A stretch of 64,000 bases of DNA from Ketobacter sp036337295 (GTDB taxonomy: Bacteria; Pseudomonadota; Gammaproteobacteria; Pseudomonadales; Ketobacteraceae). Positions 15,922 through 24,626 of this stretch are shown here, piece after piece; position 1 is the first letter of the stretch; every line of letters starts with the position of its first letter. The stretch lies in the NCBI GenBank assembly GCA_036337295.1, contig JAYZEN010000002.1, forward strand, positions 86,351 to 150,350, written 5' to 3'. The notes under the pieces are model-generated. The model saw only the letters and a program-made list of their open reading frames with translations, did no database searches and had not been told where the DNA came from. The translations under genes and the position numbers were made by a program.

Positions 15922-17802
15922 TCAGGCGTAGTAATCCACCAGGCCCAGGGCCACTGAACTGTTGGTCGCGGTGGATTCTGCACCGTCGTCAGAGGCGGCA
16001 GCCGATTCCGCCGCCCGCTCGCCACGGCGTTGCTGCCCACCCGCCTGATCATGGGATTCCCGGGCGCCCTGGTCCCGCACATCCACGTCACCCAGAGCCA
16101 CACCGTTCTGTTCCATCATCTCACGCAGCCGGGGGATGGCTTGCTCCAGTGCATCCCGCGTGGGAGCGACCTGGCTGGTGAACACCACATGGGCCTGATC
16201 ATGCTTGACCGCGACCTTCACATCGATGGTGCCCATCTCCTGGGGGTTCAGTTGAATCCTGGCGCTGCTCAGCTTGGTACTGACCATCATCACCAGGCGT
16301 TGCGTCATCTCACCAGCCCATTCCCGACTCTGCAGCGGAGACTGCATCGCCGTCGGCATATTGGCCGTCGTGGGTCTGCCGGCCGCTCGCCCCATCTGTT
16401 CCAGGCTGCGCTGGAAAGGGTTCAGCTTACTGCCATCCGCCGGTTCAGAGGTTTTGCTCACCGCGGAAGTCTCCTTCGTACTCCGGGACTTGTCCGCCGT
16501 ACCGTTCATGGCCTGGTCCAGCGCTTTAGCCAGGGCTGCCAAACGCTCCTGCACCGGAGTAGGAGCCACCCCTTCTCCTTGCGCCGGCTTTAACGCCAGC
16601 TTGTCCGCCAACAGACCGAGATCGGATTTCTTGTCTGTTTTTGGCTCGAATACCGCCAACTCATCCGCCTCTGCGCCTGTTTGCACTACACCGGCCTTCG
16701 AGTCTGCGGCTTGACCACCGCCTTGAAAGTCCTGACCAGCCGCCGCGGTATGCGCTGCAGCGGAGCCAGAACGAGGGGACTTAGCATCATCTGCGGTCTT
16801 GGCGTCCACCCTAGACTCCATCACCTGAGTGGCTCCCTGAGTCGCGCCTTGAGCAGCCTTCCCATCCGTCACCTGTGCAGATGCAAGGGTGTGCTCCACA
16901 GAGCCGGATTCTTCAGCCCCAATGCCGGTGGCGCCCGCCTCCATTTCGCCGAGCAGCGCCGGGTCAACCCCGTCAGAATCCACATTCGACTCGTCACCTT
17001 CCATACCCGCTTCTCCAGAAACCGTCTGTCCGGATGCCGCGGCTTGCTCCGACGACGCCACCAGGTTGGTGTCAGACTCACTCTCTGCCAACTCTGCCAA
17101 CTCTGCCAACTCTGCCGACTCATCAGCCCCCAGGGCCCCTTCCGCCGACGCCGCTTCCTCATCTGCCGAGTCTAACGCCTGCTCCAGCGAACCCTGTCCA
17201 GACTGCGCGGACTCTCCCATCAGTGCCGGGTCCGCAGCAGACTCAGGCGAGCCACCCCCCGCCTCACCCGGAAGCCCATTGACCGGGCTCGAGGAAGTTT
17301 CAGCCTCTGACGACGCCACTTCCTCCGCACGGTCAGCCGCATGTTGCCGCGCCTGATCATCTGAGGCGGCACGATAGTGTTCACAGCGGGCTTTTTCCTC
17401 CGCTGCCCGGTTCTGCAAAGCTTTATTCTGGTGGGCCTGCTCCTGCGCCACCCGCTGCCGGTTCTCTTTGGCATCCCGATGGGCCTCGGCCCGGCTATCA
17501 CGCTCACTGCGGACCCGATCATCCCGTTCGGTGCGCCTTTGACTTTCTACGCGTCGCTCATCCGGCAAGCCATTGCCGCCCTCCGAACGCTGCTTTGCCC
17601 CCTGCGCATCAGATCTGGCGGCGGTATCCGCCCGAGCGGACTCCTGCGCCCGCGCCGTCTGTACCTGGGACATCAAGATCCGATCAAAGGACTGGCCCGA
17701 TTCGCCCGCGCTAAATAACTGATTTGCAAGGCTCATCCCCTGCTGTTTGCTGGACAAATTAACCGAAGGGGAACTGTTATTGGGGTTGTTGTCGGTGCGC
17801 AT
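15922..17802 (-). CDS. fliK: FliK, flagellar hook-length control protein
   Basis: 626 residues. The N-terminal 470 residues are low-complexity, rich in Ala/Glu/Ser/Gln, as expected for the molecular-ruler part. The C-terminal Flg_hook domain includes RIQLNPQEMGTIDVKVAV, AHVVFTSQVAPTRDALE and IPRLREMMEQNGVALGDVDV. It measures hook length and triggers FlhB switching. A four-unit in-frame 9-bp repeat lies at 17083-17118. A strong Shine-Dalgarno (AAAGGAGG) and a consensus sigma-54 promoter precede the ATG at 17802. Confidence 0.93.
   Translation of the reverse strand: MRTDNNPNNSSPSVNLSSKQQGMSLANQLFSAGESGQSFDRILMSQVQTARAQESARADTAARSDAQGAKQRSEGGNGLPDERRVESQRRTERDDRVRSERDSRAEAHRDAKENRQRVAQEQAHQNKALQNRAAEEKARCEHYRAASDDQARQHAADRAEEVASSEAETSSSPVNGLPGEAGGGSPESAADPALMGESAQSGQGSLEQALDSADEEAASAEGALGADESAELAELAELAESESDTNLVASSEQAAASGQTVSGEAGMEGDESNVDSDGVDPALLGEMEAGATGIGAEESGSVEHTLASAQVTDGKAAQGATQGATQVMESRVDAKTADDAKSPRSGSAAAHTAAAGQDFQGGGQAADSKAGVVQTGAEADELAVFEPKTDKKSDLGLLADKLALKPAQGEGVAPTPVQERLAALAKALDQAMNGTADKSRSTKETSAVSKTSEPADGSKLNPFQRSLEQMGRAAGRPTTANMPTAMQSPLQSREWAGEMTQRLVMMVSTKLSSARIQLNPQEMGTIDVKVAVKHDQAHVVFTSQVAPTRDALEQAIPRLREMMEQNGVALGDVDVRDQGARESHDQAGGQQRRGERAAESAAASDDGAESTATNSSVALGLVDYYA
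17083..17118. repeat. 9-bp tandem repeat inside fliK
   Basis: Four consecutive units of CTCTGCCAA (the last has one G for A) encode repeated Glu-Leu-Ala on the minus strand. Unit number can change without shifting the frame, so it would alter ruler length by three residues per unit. Confidence 0.85.
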
Positions 17803-17837
17803 GGACGCCCTCCTCCTTTTACTATGACAAAGAGGAG

Positions 17838-17853
17838 AGCAAGGCCTGTGCCA
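17838..17853 (-). promoter_or_regulatory. Sigma-54 promoter of fliK
   Basis: The minus strand reads TGGCAC-AGGCC-TTGCT, a full consensus -24/-12 element with correct spacing, 36 bp before the fliK start. It occupies the gap between fliK and the DUF4404 gene. This is the clearest sigma-54 site in the window. Confidence 0.88.
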
Positions 17854-17871
17854 GAGAAGAGTGGACGGGGC

Positions 17872-18135
17872 CTAGAGCCCCATGCCGTTTAAGGTGGTAA
17901 TGATCTGAGAAATAACGCGGGCAATCAGCGGGTGGGCTTCTTCGTATTGAATCAACTGCTTTTCGAACTCCTCCACCAGTCCTTCTTCCCAATGCTCAGC
18001 GGAGCCACTCAACATCACCTCCAGCCGGGCCGCCAGATCTGTGAGCGCCTCTTTGTCATTGGTGGACACCTCACCGGCCTGGTCCAGATGGCTTTTCAGT
18101 TCCGATACAGAATTCTGCAATTTTTCTTTTGGCAT
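17872..18135 (-). CDS. DUF4404 family small protein
   Basis: 87 residues from the ATG at 18135, preceded by GAGGTG four bases upstream; a longer frame from 18162 lacks such a site. The sequence MPKEKLQNSVSELKSHLDQAG, with LARLEVMLSG-like helices and the end ARVISQIITTLNGMGL, resembles the DUF4404 family of small helical cytoplasmic proteins of unknown function. It lies between the fliK promoter and the divergent PAAR gene. A link to flagella or to secretion is not shown. Confidence 0.75.
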   Translation of the reverse strand: MPKEKLQNSVSELKSHLDQAGEVSTNDKEALTDLAARLEVMLSGSAEHWEEGLVEEFEKQLIQYEEAHPLIARVISQIITTLNGMGL

Positions 18136-18269
18136 AAAACACCTCGATAGCTGTTCAACCATTATACGGCATCGACCAGAGGAAAAAAGCTGATGGGAAT
18201 CAGGAAAAACCAGCGGAAATTTTGCCCCAGGCCCGTCTTAGATAAAGACTGCTTCAAAAAGGACAGCTT

Positions 18270-18560
18270 ATGCCCCCTTCAGCGAGAATCGGTGATTTCC
18301 ACGTATGCCCCAAGGTCAACCCCGGCCCAGTCCCCCACGTGGGCGGCCCCATCGCCATCGGGCAACCCAATGTTCTGATCGTCGGCATGCCCGCCGCACG
18401 CCAGGGTGATATGGCCATCTGCGTTGGCCCACCAGACTCCATCGCCAAAGGCAGCGCCACCGTCCTGATTGGAAATAAACCTGCCGCAAGAATGGGTGAC
18501 AGTACGTCACATGGCGGGGTGGTGGTGATGGGGGCACCGACTGTGTTGATTGGGGGGTAG
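18270..18560 (+). CDS. PAAR-domain protein (T6SS spike tip), orphan
   Basis: 96 residues, a single PAAR domain with no toxin extension. Typical features are the HVGGPIAIGQPNVLI segment, the repeated GMPAARQGDMAIC and NKPAARMGDSTSHGG blocks, and the glycine-rich turns VVMGAPTVLIGG; His and Cys in these blocks would bind the zinc at the tip. PAAR proteins cap VgrG trimers and sharpen the type VI needle. An AAGGA site precedes the ATG. It lies about 14 kb from the first type VI gene of the cluster and is the only plus-strand gene before 31 kb. Confidence 0.9.
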   Translation: MPPSARIGDFHVCPKVNPGPVPHVGGPIAIGQPNVLIVGMPAARQGDMAICVGPPDSIAKGSATVLIGNKPAARMGDSTSHGGVVVMGAPTVLIGG

Positions 18561-18586
18561 TTGGGGAGCAGTAATTGGATGATTAA

Positions 18587-18622
18587 TTGGAGGAAGGAGG
18601 CCCATTCGCCTCCTTCCTCCAA
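18587..18622. terminator. Bidirectional terminator hairpin between PAAR gene and pilus operon
   Basis: A perfect 15-bp stem (TTGGAGGAAGGAGGC and its complement) with a 6-base loop sits between two convergent genes. Only short A/T runs flank it, so it may work by strength of stem alone or be Rho-assisted. Confidence 0.75.
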
Positions 18623-18651
18623 ATTTGATCAAGCCAAAACGACATTAACCA

Positions 18652-20700
18652 CTAACGAATCACCGAACTAACCAATCCAATACCACGAATATCCAAGGTT
18701 ACACCCAAGGCGCTTGGGCTTCTATATTTCAGGCTAACCCCCAAGCTAGCCATACCTAAATTTAACTTGCTATCTGTCACTTGAACAAGAGTACCTAATG
18801 GTGTGGGAGAGTAATAACCAAACAAGTTTTCGATTACGCCATTTGCGTAAAAGTCCTCACCTTCAACACCAACTGAATAAGAATCAAACCAGTTCAACGC
18901 AGAAAAATCTGGAATGCTTTCCCGAGCATTCAGCCTATCTGTATCAACATACGAGGGCATACCGTCAAGAAGGCCAAAATAGCTTAACCTCTGACCAATC
19001 CCATACTTCACATATCTATTTGCAATTCGATATGCGAGTTCCCTCTTCTCGTTAAAGTCTTGCCAGTCTGAAAAATCAACAATGTCATCGCAGTATTCAA
19101 TGGTGACCTGATAAGGAGATGGAGTGCATTCAAACTCAGGATACATTACGGAAAAAACATCAGATGAAGACAATGGATAGCATGCTCCGTTCTTACTCTC
19201 GATGTAAAAATTATCATCTGAAAACGAATACAGTTCCAAACCACCAACACAAACAAACCGGTGGTTCACACCTACGTTGCCAATCCAGTCATGCATTGCA
19301 ACCTCGTAGAGGAATGAGAGTTCTGTCTCCGGTTCAACCTTACCTGCGCCAGAGTAAGAACCAGATTGCTGCGCCATCACCACATTAAACTGCTCAAGAT
19401 TCGGAGCAAAACTGCAGCGCTCTTCACCGGGCATCCCGGGAATGACCATGTTCAGGCACAACCGCGGTGACAGTTCCGTTGCCTCCCAACCTATAACGCG
19501 ATTGGCGTAGTCATCATCCACTTCTGCCAGCAGGAGTGCGTCCTGCAGGTAGGTGTTGCAGTGCTCCGACTCGTTTGCACAGGCCACACCGCGCACGTAA
19601 CTCGACGCATGACTGGCGACCCTGAGCATATCGTCACGGTTGAAGGTTGCATTTGATAAGTTCTCAACTGCCGCCACCAATTCCTCGGCCTGCTGGTCCT
19701 GGATGTACGCCGTCTCGATGCTATCCGACAAACCACCATTCCCGACCAAGTTGCCTGAACGTTTAGGCTGATAGGATGAGGTGGCAATGATGCTCTCCAA
19801 GGTGGTGTCGAGCATGTTGATATAGGCGTAGTTGCGCCCATTTTTGCTTACTTTGAAGGGGTAACCGGATTCGTTCAATGTCAGGTAGGTGTAGCGGCCC
19901 TGGGTATCCACATGGGTAATACGCGAGAGGTATAGGCCCCCTTCTCCATTACTGACTTCCAGGTATAGGTGCTCTGAGGGTGAACTGGAGCCGGATGCGC
20001 TGGCCTCCACATGAGCCAACACCCCAGGCCCCGCCAAGGTGGAATCCCATTGGATGTTCATGTTGGATATCTGGGCATCGAGCGTGGCGTGCAGATTGTT
20101 GATGGCTTGTTGGACATCAGCGTTATCCGCCATATGATCGTTGGCCTGTTGTCGGGACGCCAACGTGCCGGAGGGTGCATAACGCTCCACCAAATCCGTC
20201 ACCACGATGTCGGTAGCAAACGCTCCGTCGGATAACGCAAAGTTGATGCTGCCCTTGATGTTGTGATTCTGAGGCGGCAGGTCGATTTCTGGGGCTGTGC
20301 TCTGATCCAGACTGATCAACAGGCGAGAGATGTTGTAGCCGGATTGCAGCCCAGCAGGCTGGCCTGGTGCAGCCAGATGATAGGGTGTGACGACCTCACC
20401 GCCGTGAGCGCAGCCCAACAGTAATTCGTCGATGTAGAAGCAGACCGGCTTGGAGCTGTTGGCGTTATAGGTAAAACGCCCCGAATCGGTATAGCCTTCA
20501 CGATCACCCTGTACATAGCGCAACCCGGTGACGGGTGCATCGGTAAACAGGCCGGTCTGCAGGTCTTCCGGCTCGGTGGGGCCGTTGTTGTTGACTCGAT
20601 CGGGGGAAGAGTCTGAACCGCCGCCGCCTCCGCCGCCGCAGGAAGCCAAAACTAAAGAAAACAAAAAAACCGCGAAAGCTAAAACCAACTCTCTATTCAT
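18652..20700 (-). CDS. Large lipoprotein of unknown function, last gene of type IVb pilus operon
   Basis: 682 residues from the ATG at 20700. A signal peptide ends in the lipobox LASC, followed by seven consecutive glycines and an acidic Ser/Asp linker, so it is probably an outer-membrane lipoprotein. The body is Asn/Ser/Tyr-rich, with about a dozen Cys that could pair in the periplasm or outside the cell, and shows no fold I recognise. It begins 5 bp after the preceding minor pilin gene, so it is part of the pilus operon. By analogy with terminal genes in other type IVb loci it could be a pilus-tip or surface adhesin component, but this is inference. Confidence 0.8.
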   Translation of the reverse strand: MNRELVLAFAVFLFSLVLASCGGGGGGGSDSSPDRVNNNGPTEPEDLQTGLFTDAPVTGLRYVQGDREGYTDSGRFTYNANSSKPVCFYIDELLLGCAHGGEVVTPYHLAAPGQPAGLQSGYNISRLLISLDQSTAPEIDLPPQNHNIKGSINFALSDGAFATDIVVTDLVERYAPSGTLASRQQANDHMADNADVQQAINNLHATLDAQISNMNIQWDSTLAGPGVLAHVEASASGSSSPSEHLYLEVSNGEGGLYLSRITHVDTQGRYTYLTLNESGYPFKVSKNGRNYAYINMLDTTLESIIATSSYQPKRSGNLVGNGGLSDSIETAYIQDQQAEELVAAVENLSNATFNRDDMLRVASHASSYVRGVACANESEHCNTYLQDALLLAEVDDDYANRVIGWEATELSPRLCLNMVIPGMPGEERCSFAPNLEQFNVVMAQQSGSYSGAGKVEPETELSFLYEVAMHDWIGNVGVNHRFVCVGGLELYSFSDDNFYIESKNGACYPLSSSDVFSVMYPEFECTPSPYQVTIEYCDDIVDFSDWQDFNEKRELAYRIANRYVKYGIGQRLSYFGLLDGMPSYVDTDRLNARESIPDFSALNWFDSYSVGVEGEDFYANGVIENLFGYYSPTPLGTLVQVTDSKLNLGMASLGVSLKYRSPSALGVTLDIRGIGLVSSVIR

Positions 20701-20705
20701 TACTA

Positions 20706-21581
20706 TCACTCACACCAAGCCATATATACCACGTCAATAACGAAATCAGGGTTCCCTGTGTTTTTGGGACACCGCCAGTCAGCGTACTCAAGCCCATCGC
20801 CATTCAAGTCAAGAGGATTTCCTTCCCAATTGGGATAATAATCAGACGCGTTCTCTACTATCCCTCGATACTGGGCAGCTTGCTTGCCAAGAAAAACATT
20901 GCGCCTATACGAAATAAAGCCCCGCACGGTGGGATCTGGCGGCTCATTCCATGGCTCAAGGATGTTGAAGTTTTTTCGCGCTGATATACACATCCCATCA
21001 AAACCGTAAACGTAATTCTCAACTTGCACACCAGTGCATAATGGGGAGGTAAATTCAAGAGGATTGTATTCATTATCGTTCGACAACTCCCCAAACTCCA
21101 CCACCGCTCCACCGTTCATATCCTGCCGATTCACCCGCACAAACATACGTGAATACCCCGCAGGCACACCCGAATGACTTCTGGAGATATCCTCATCCAT
21201 CATTGACCTGAAGCGCGCATAATACTTGTCCGGAATGATCTGAGATAGGGTGTAAGTCGCATTGTTGCCACCGCAATCACCGCTACCGACGATGTCATAA
21301 CCCCAGCCATTGGTCATGCCCCCCATGCCGTTGATCACCCCATCGGGGGCCAGGCAGTCGTCCGCATTATTTCTCGGCCAGCGATTATGCTCCAATCGGT
21401 AGGCATTAGCCAGATTCAGTGCATTCTGCAATTGCGCCAAGGTGAACTCGAACGCCCTGCGCTCATCCTTCACGCTGTTCATATAGGCACGATGAATCAG
21501 CACCGCGGAAAACACACTGATGCTGATCAGCACATAAATCAAAGACAGTCCGGATTGAGTGCGGCAGTCTATTTTAATCAC
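20706..21581 (-). CDS. Minor prepilin-like protein lacking Glu5
   Basis: 291 residues starting at GTG 21581, overlapping the previous stop by 8 bp. The N-terminus MIKIDCRTQSG then LSLIYVLISISVFSAVLI looks like a prepilin cleavage site (after Gly) and hydrophobic helix, but position +5 is Tyr where most pilins have Glu. Tip-like pseudopilins such as GspK also lack Glu5. The soluble domain has several Cys and Gly/Asn-rich loops (for example NADDCLAPDGVINGMGG). It is the third of three minor pilin genes and may act at the pilus tip. Confidence 0.75.
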   Translation of the reverse strand: MIKIDCRTQSGLSLIYVLISISVFSAVLIHRAYMNSVKDERRAFEFTLAQLQNALNLANAYRLEHNRWPRNNADDCLAPDGVINGMGGMTNGWGYDIVGSGDCGGNNATYTLSQIIPDKYYARFRSMMDEDISRSHSGVPAGYSRMFVRVNRQDMNGGAVVEFGELSNDNEYNPLEFTSPLCTGVQVENYVYGFDGMCISARKNFNILEPWNEPPDPTVRGFISYRRNVFLGKQAAQYRGIVENASDYYPNWEGNPLDLNGDGLEYADWRCPKNTGNPDFVIDVVYMAWCE

Positions 21582-22395
21582 AGAAAGTCACGGCCCCTAC
21601 CATAATGGGTTGTCCACCACATGTGGGACCGTCACCCAGACTGGCAAAGTTGTTCGGCATACCGTTGTTAGTGCCGTTGGCGACTCGCAGCTGAAGGCGC
21701 CATTCATTACCAGCTGCACCATTGATTTCAGCGAAGTAATAGCCACCCAACCCGTTGCTGCCACCGGAAATACACACCGCTTGAGGGATCACTATATAAG
21801 CGGGATTGGAACCTCCACCGGGGCAATCCGGCTTGGTCAAGAAGAATGCAGAGTCGGCTTCCAAAGTTGCTTTGTGAAAGGTGTAGCGCCCAGACGCCCT
21901 GCGGGGTGTCGCTACGTAGTGAGTGACGCGGGGCTCACCACTACCGGAGGAGGAGCGCGCTGCAGTTGGCAACAGGCTCATCAGCATGTCCGCATCTTCG
22001 CCGCTTCCGGCAGGAAACTCTACCGTGATCCGCAAGGTACTCCCCACGCTTCCCAGGTTTGAGCAGTCGGCATCCAGGGTTACATCGTTCGGGCCAGTAT
22101 AACCGCCAGCCCCCGCCGGAAACGCATCTGCGGCCGCCAGCACCGCCACCAGATTGCCACAGTTACCCGCCTGATCGGGCCACTCATCCATTTGAATAAA
22201 GTACGCCATGGAAGAATTGGCAAGGCTGAGCACATCCTGGGCGATGGACTCCACCATTTTCTCGCGAACCTGATTAATCTGAGCCGTAATGAAATAAGCT
22301 GCTACTAATGACAACAAGGCCACTGACACCAGCACTTCCACCAGCGTAAAACCAAACTGTTGTTTTGTGCGTCGGAAATAAAGCTCAGTCTTCAT
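21574..22395 (-). CDS. Minor prepilin-like protein
   Basis: 273 residues. The type IV prepilin signature is clear: a 15-residue basic leader MKTELYFRRTKQQFG, cleavage after Gly, then FTLVEVLVSVALLSLVAA with Glu at +5. The C-terminal domain has paired Cys (GNCGNL, LDADCSNLG, KPDCPGG, GPTCGG). It would be cleaved and N-methylated by a prepilin peptidase that is not encoded here. Its start overlaps the previous gene by 11 bp and its end overlaps the next by 8 bp. Confidence 0.85.
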   Translation of the reverse strand: MKTELYFRRTKQQFGFTLVEVLVSVALLSLVAAYFITAQINQVREKMVESIAQDVLSLANSSMAYFIQMDEWPDQAGNCGNLVAVLAAADAFPAGAGGYTGPNDVTLDADCSNLGSVGSTLRITVEFPAGSGEDADMLMSLLPTAARSSSGSGEPRVTHYVATPRRASGRYTFHKATLEADSAFFLTKPDCPGGGSNPAYIVIPQAVCISGGSNGLGGYYFAEINGAAGNEWRLQLRVANGTNNGMPNNFASLGDGPTCGGQPIMVGAVTFCD

Positions 22396-22909
22396 AATTC
22401 ATGTAGTGATTGGTCAAATGTGCGGCACTGATGCCATCCGTCAGCGCGGGACCGGTGGTCCAGGTCACCACTTCCTGCTGGACACCCGCCACATCCTGTA
22501 CCACGACAGTTCTTTGGCTAGAGGGAAACTGAAACGTGGAATATTCGCTGCCCGTCTGGCTGAATGACACCTGCACCGAATAAGGGCCGACGTTTACCCG
22601 GTATAGATCACGCTGATTCACGCCCAAGACTTCGATATTGGAATTAAGAGACGACATATAGTCGTTCACATTCCAAGCCTGAGCAGTGATGAAATTACGC
22701 AGGCTTCCGTCATAGTTCCCTACCACTCCCATAGCCCTGGCGCTGTCAATGGCAGCGGCTATGGTTCCCGCGCGCTTAACCGCGTTGCCAACTTCCTGAT
22801 AGTGCTGCTCATGAATGAAGGAAGGGACAGCAATCACCGCCATAAGGGCAAGGAGTGCAACTACGGAGAGGAGTTCCACTAATGTAAATGCCTGTTGATG
22901 CCGGTTCAT
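22385..22909 (-). CDS. Minor prepilin-like protein
   Basis: 174 residues from the ATG at 22909, which overlaps the TGA of the platform gene (TGATG). The short leader MNRHQQA precedes FTLVELLSVVALLALMAV, with Glu at +5; the residue before the cleavage site is Ala instead of the usual Gly. No Cys pair is evident in the soluble domain. It lies directly after the platform protein gene. Confidence 0.82.
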   Translation of the reverse strand: MNRHQQAFTLVELLSVVALLALMAVIAVPSFIHEQHYQEVGNAVKRAGTIAAAIDSARAMGVVGNYDGSLRNFITAQAWNVNDYMSSLNSNIEVLGVNQRDLYRVNVGPYSVQVSFSQTGSEYSTFQFPSSQRTVVVQDVAGVQQEVVTWTTGPALTDGISAAHLTNHYMNYED

Positions 22910-24078
22910 CAATGATTCACGTTCGACGCTGCGCCGGCCAAAGGCAGATAGAATCCGAGCACGGACACCACAGCGGCCAACACCATCATCAGAAAGCCAA
23001 TTCTGGATAGAAACTTGGAGATCTGGCGACTGGTATTGACGTTCTTCAGATGCAAGGTTTCTTTCACGGAGTCGAGAATAAAACCCTGCTGCTCTTCATC
23101 GACTTCATTAAACACCTGCATGGCTTCGATCAGGGCATCATCCCACTCATCATCTGTGAGGGCATCACCCAGTTCTTCGGATTTTGCAAGATGGGCGTAG
23201 ACCCTCTGGTAACTGGCTCGCAACTGACCTCGGGTGGAGCGCATCAACTCCGCCACAATCTCGGAGTCCACATACCCGGCTTTCTGCAGCATTTCATACA
23301 CCGAAACGAACTCTATGGAACGTTCCTGAATACGCTTGGTTTCGATCAAGTTGAAGAGCGGCAGGCGTTTCAGGATGGACCACACCACATTGCGGTAGAA
23401 AAAACCGACACCGGCCACTGGCAGCACAACCCAAGCGTATGACTTGGTTGCCTGCCCCAACCCCATGAGCACGTGGGTAAAATTATTGGGCTTTACAAAC
23501 CCATTGCTACCCACGCCCATCAACGACTGCAAGGAATTATCCAGGAACGCCGGTACCACAAAGAAGAAGGCGGAGCCCACGAATATATAAATCAGGCCGG
23601 TCTTCAGCTCAGAGCTGACTTCTGACTTGATCTTTTCCCGGGTCAACAGGAATTGAGCGGATTGGCGTAATGCACCGGAATATTCTCCTGCTTTTTCCGC
23701 CGCCCGTGCCATCAACACCGCAAAATGGTCAAACCTGAACAACTCCAGATAGTCTGCCAGGTTTTCGCAGTTATCCAGCTCGTCCGGTTTGACCTTAAGC
23801 CAACGGTTTTTCTTGACCAGTTGTTCAACACTCTGCTTGACGGTTTTACCGCTGGACAGGGAGCTGCTCAGGGATTGCATGAACAGGGCCTGGTTTTTGC
23901 GATCCGGCCCTGGCGGCTCCAGCACAAAGCTCAGCTGGCCCAGCATGTCCTCCCGCACAGAGATGATCCGGCGCTCGGGAATGCGGGACAGCCAGCGGGC
24001 TTCTTCCCGGGTGGGGGCCTCTACTTTCAGAGAGGCCTGCTCACCTTTGGCATCTAGATATTGAACAACGTAGTACAT
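22909..24078 (-). CDS. pilR: Type IVb pilus inner-membrane platform protein (PilR/GspF-like)
   Basis: 389 residues with the GspF/PilC architecture: an N-terminal cytoplasmic part, a first helical domain around ALFMQSLSSSLSSGKTVKQS, a membrane segment (YIFVGSAFFFVVPAFLD), a second pair near residue 220 (AWVVLPVAGVGFFYRNVVW) and a C-terminal hydrophobic end (IGFLMMVLAAVVSVLGFYLPL). It couples the assembly ATPase to pilin insertion. The symbol follows plasmid R64 usage and should not be confused with the PilR regulator. It lies 3 bp after the major pilin gene. Confidence 0.85.
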   Translation of the reverse strand: MYYVVQYLDAKGEQASLKVEAPTREEARWLSRIPERRIISVREDMLGQLSFVLEPPGPDRKNQALFMQSLSSSLSSGKTVKQSVEQLVKKNRWLKVKPDELDNCENLADYLELFRFDHFAVLMARAAEKAGEYSGALRQSAQFLLTREKIKSEVSSELKTGLIYIFVGSAFFFVVPAFLDNSLQSLMGVGSNGFVKPNNFTHVLMGLGQATKSYAWVVLPVAGVGFFYRNVVWSILKRLPLFNLIETKRIQERSIEFVSVYEMLQKAGYVDSEIVAELMRSTRGQLRASYQRVYAHLAKSEELGDALTDDEWDDALIEAMQVFNEVDEEQQGFILDSVKETLHLKNVNTSRQISKFLSRIGFLMMVLAAVVSVLGFYLPLAGAASNVNH

Positions 24079-24081
24079 GGA

Positions 24082-24591
24082 TCAGGAGCAGGAATACACA
24101 ACGGTAATCACGTTGCTGGCTGCAGTGGCATTAACCACCTGCGGCACATCAACATCGCTGAGGTTCGCAGCGATATTGGTTGCGCTGGCGTTGGCGTTGG
24201 CCCCACTTACGGTGAACACCAGGGAAATCTGACGGTTTGCGTCACTGTAGGAAGCCGTCCATGGGTCATCCCATGGCGAATTGGGCACCAATCCACGGTC
24301 GGTCAGTAGTGCCTTGATATCCCCTGGTGTGTTCGGCGCAATGGCCATGCTGCGGCAGCTCGCCATATTGCGGGCGCGATAGGACGAAATGGCCGCCGGC
24401 ACGTTGGAGGCGAGGAAGGCGGTAGCGATACCCACCTTGGCATCATCACTGGACTGGTTGATAGAGATGGTAATATACACGGCGATCATGGAGATAATGG
24501 CCACCACCGCGATCAACTCAACCAGCGTAAAGCCTCGTGCCTTTGCTGGACGCGCGCCCAAACGCATATTCATAAACTGCTTGTTACCCAT
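24082..24591 (-). CDS. pilS: Probable major type IVb prepilin
   Basis: 169 residues. The leader is long (20 residues, MGNKQFMNMRLGARPAKARG), a type IVb trait, and cleavage before FTLVELIAVVAIISMIAV leaves Glu at +5. The mature protein of about 149 residues has just two Cys, one in MASCRSM and one in the C-terminal VVYSCS, which would form the usual D-region disulfide. Position between the ATPase and platform genes matches R64 pilS. The symbol follows R64 (pilS there is the pilin). Confidence 0.85.
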   Translation of the reverse strand: MGNKQFMNMRLGARPAKARGFTLVELIAVVAIISMIAVYITISINQSSDDAKVGIATAFLASNVPAAISSYRARNMASCRSMAIAPNTPGDIKALLTDRGLVPNSPWDDPWTASYSDANRQISLVFTVSGANANASATNIAANLSDVDVPQVVNATAASNVITVVYSCS

Positions 24592-24626
24592 AACGTTTCC
24601 TCTATCCTTCTTGGTCAGAAATGTTG

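Noticed and set aside
20706..24591. MSHA pilus locus
   Set aside because: The secretin is a PilN-type lipoprotein with TcpQ-, PilO- and PilP-like partners, and the major pilin has a long leader, which fits type IVb pili better.
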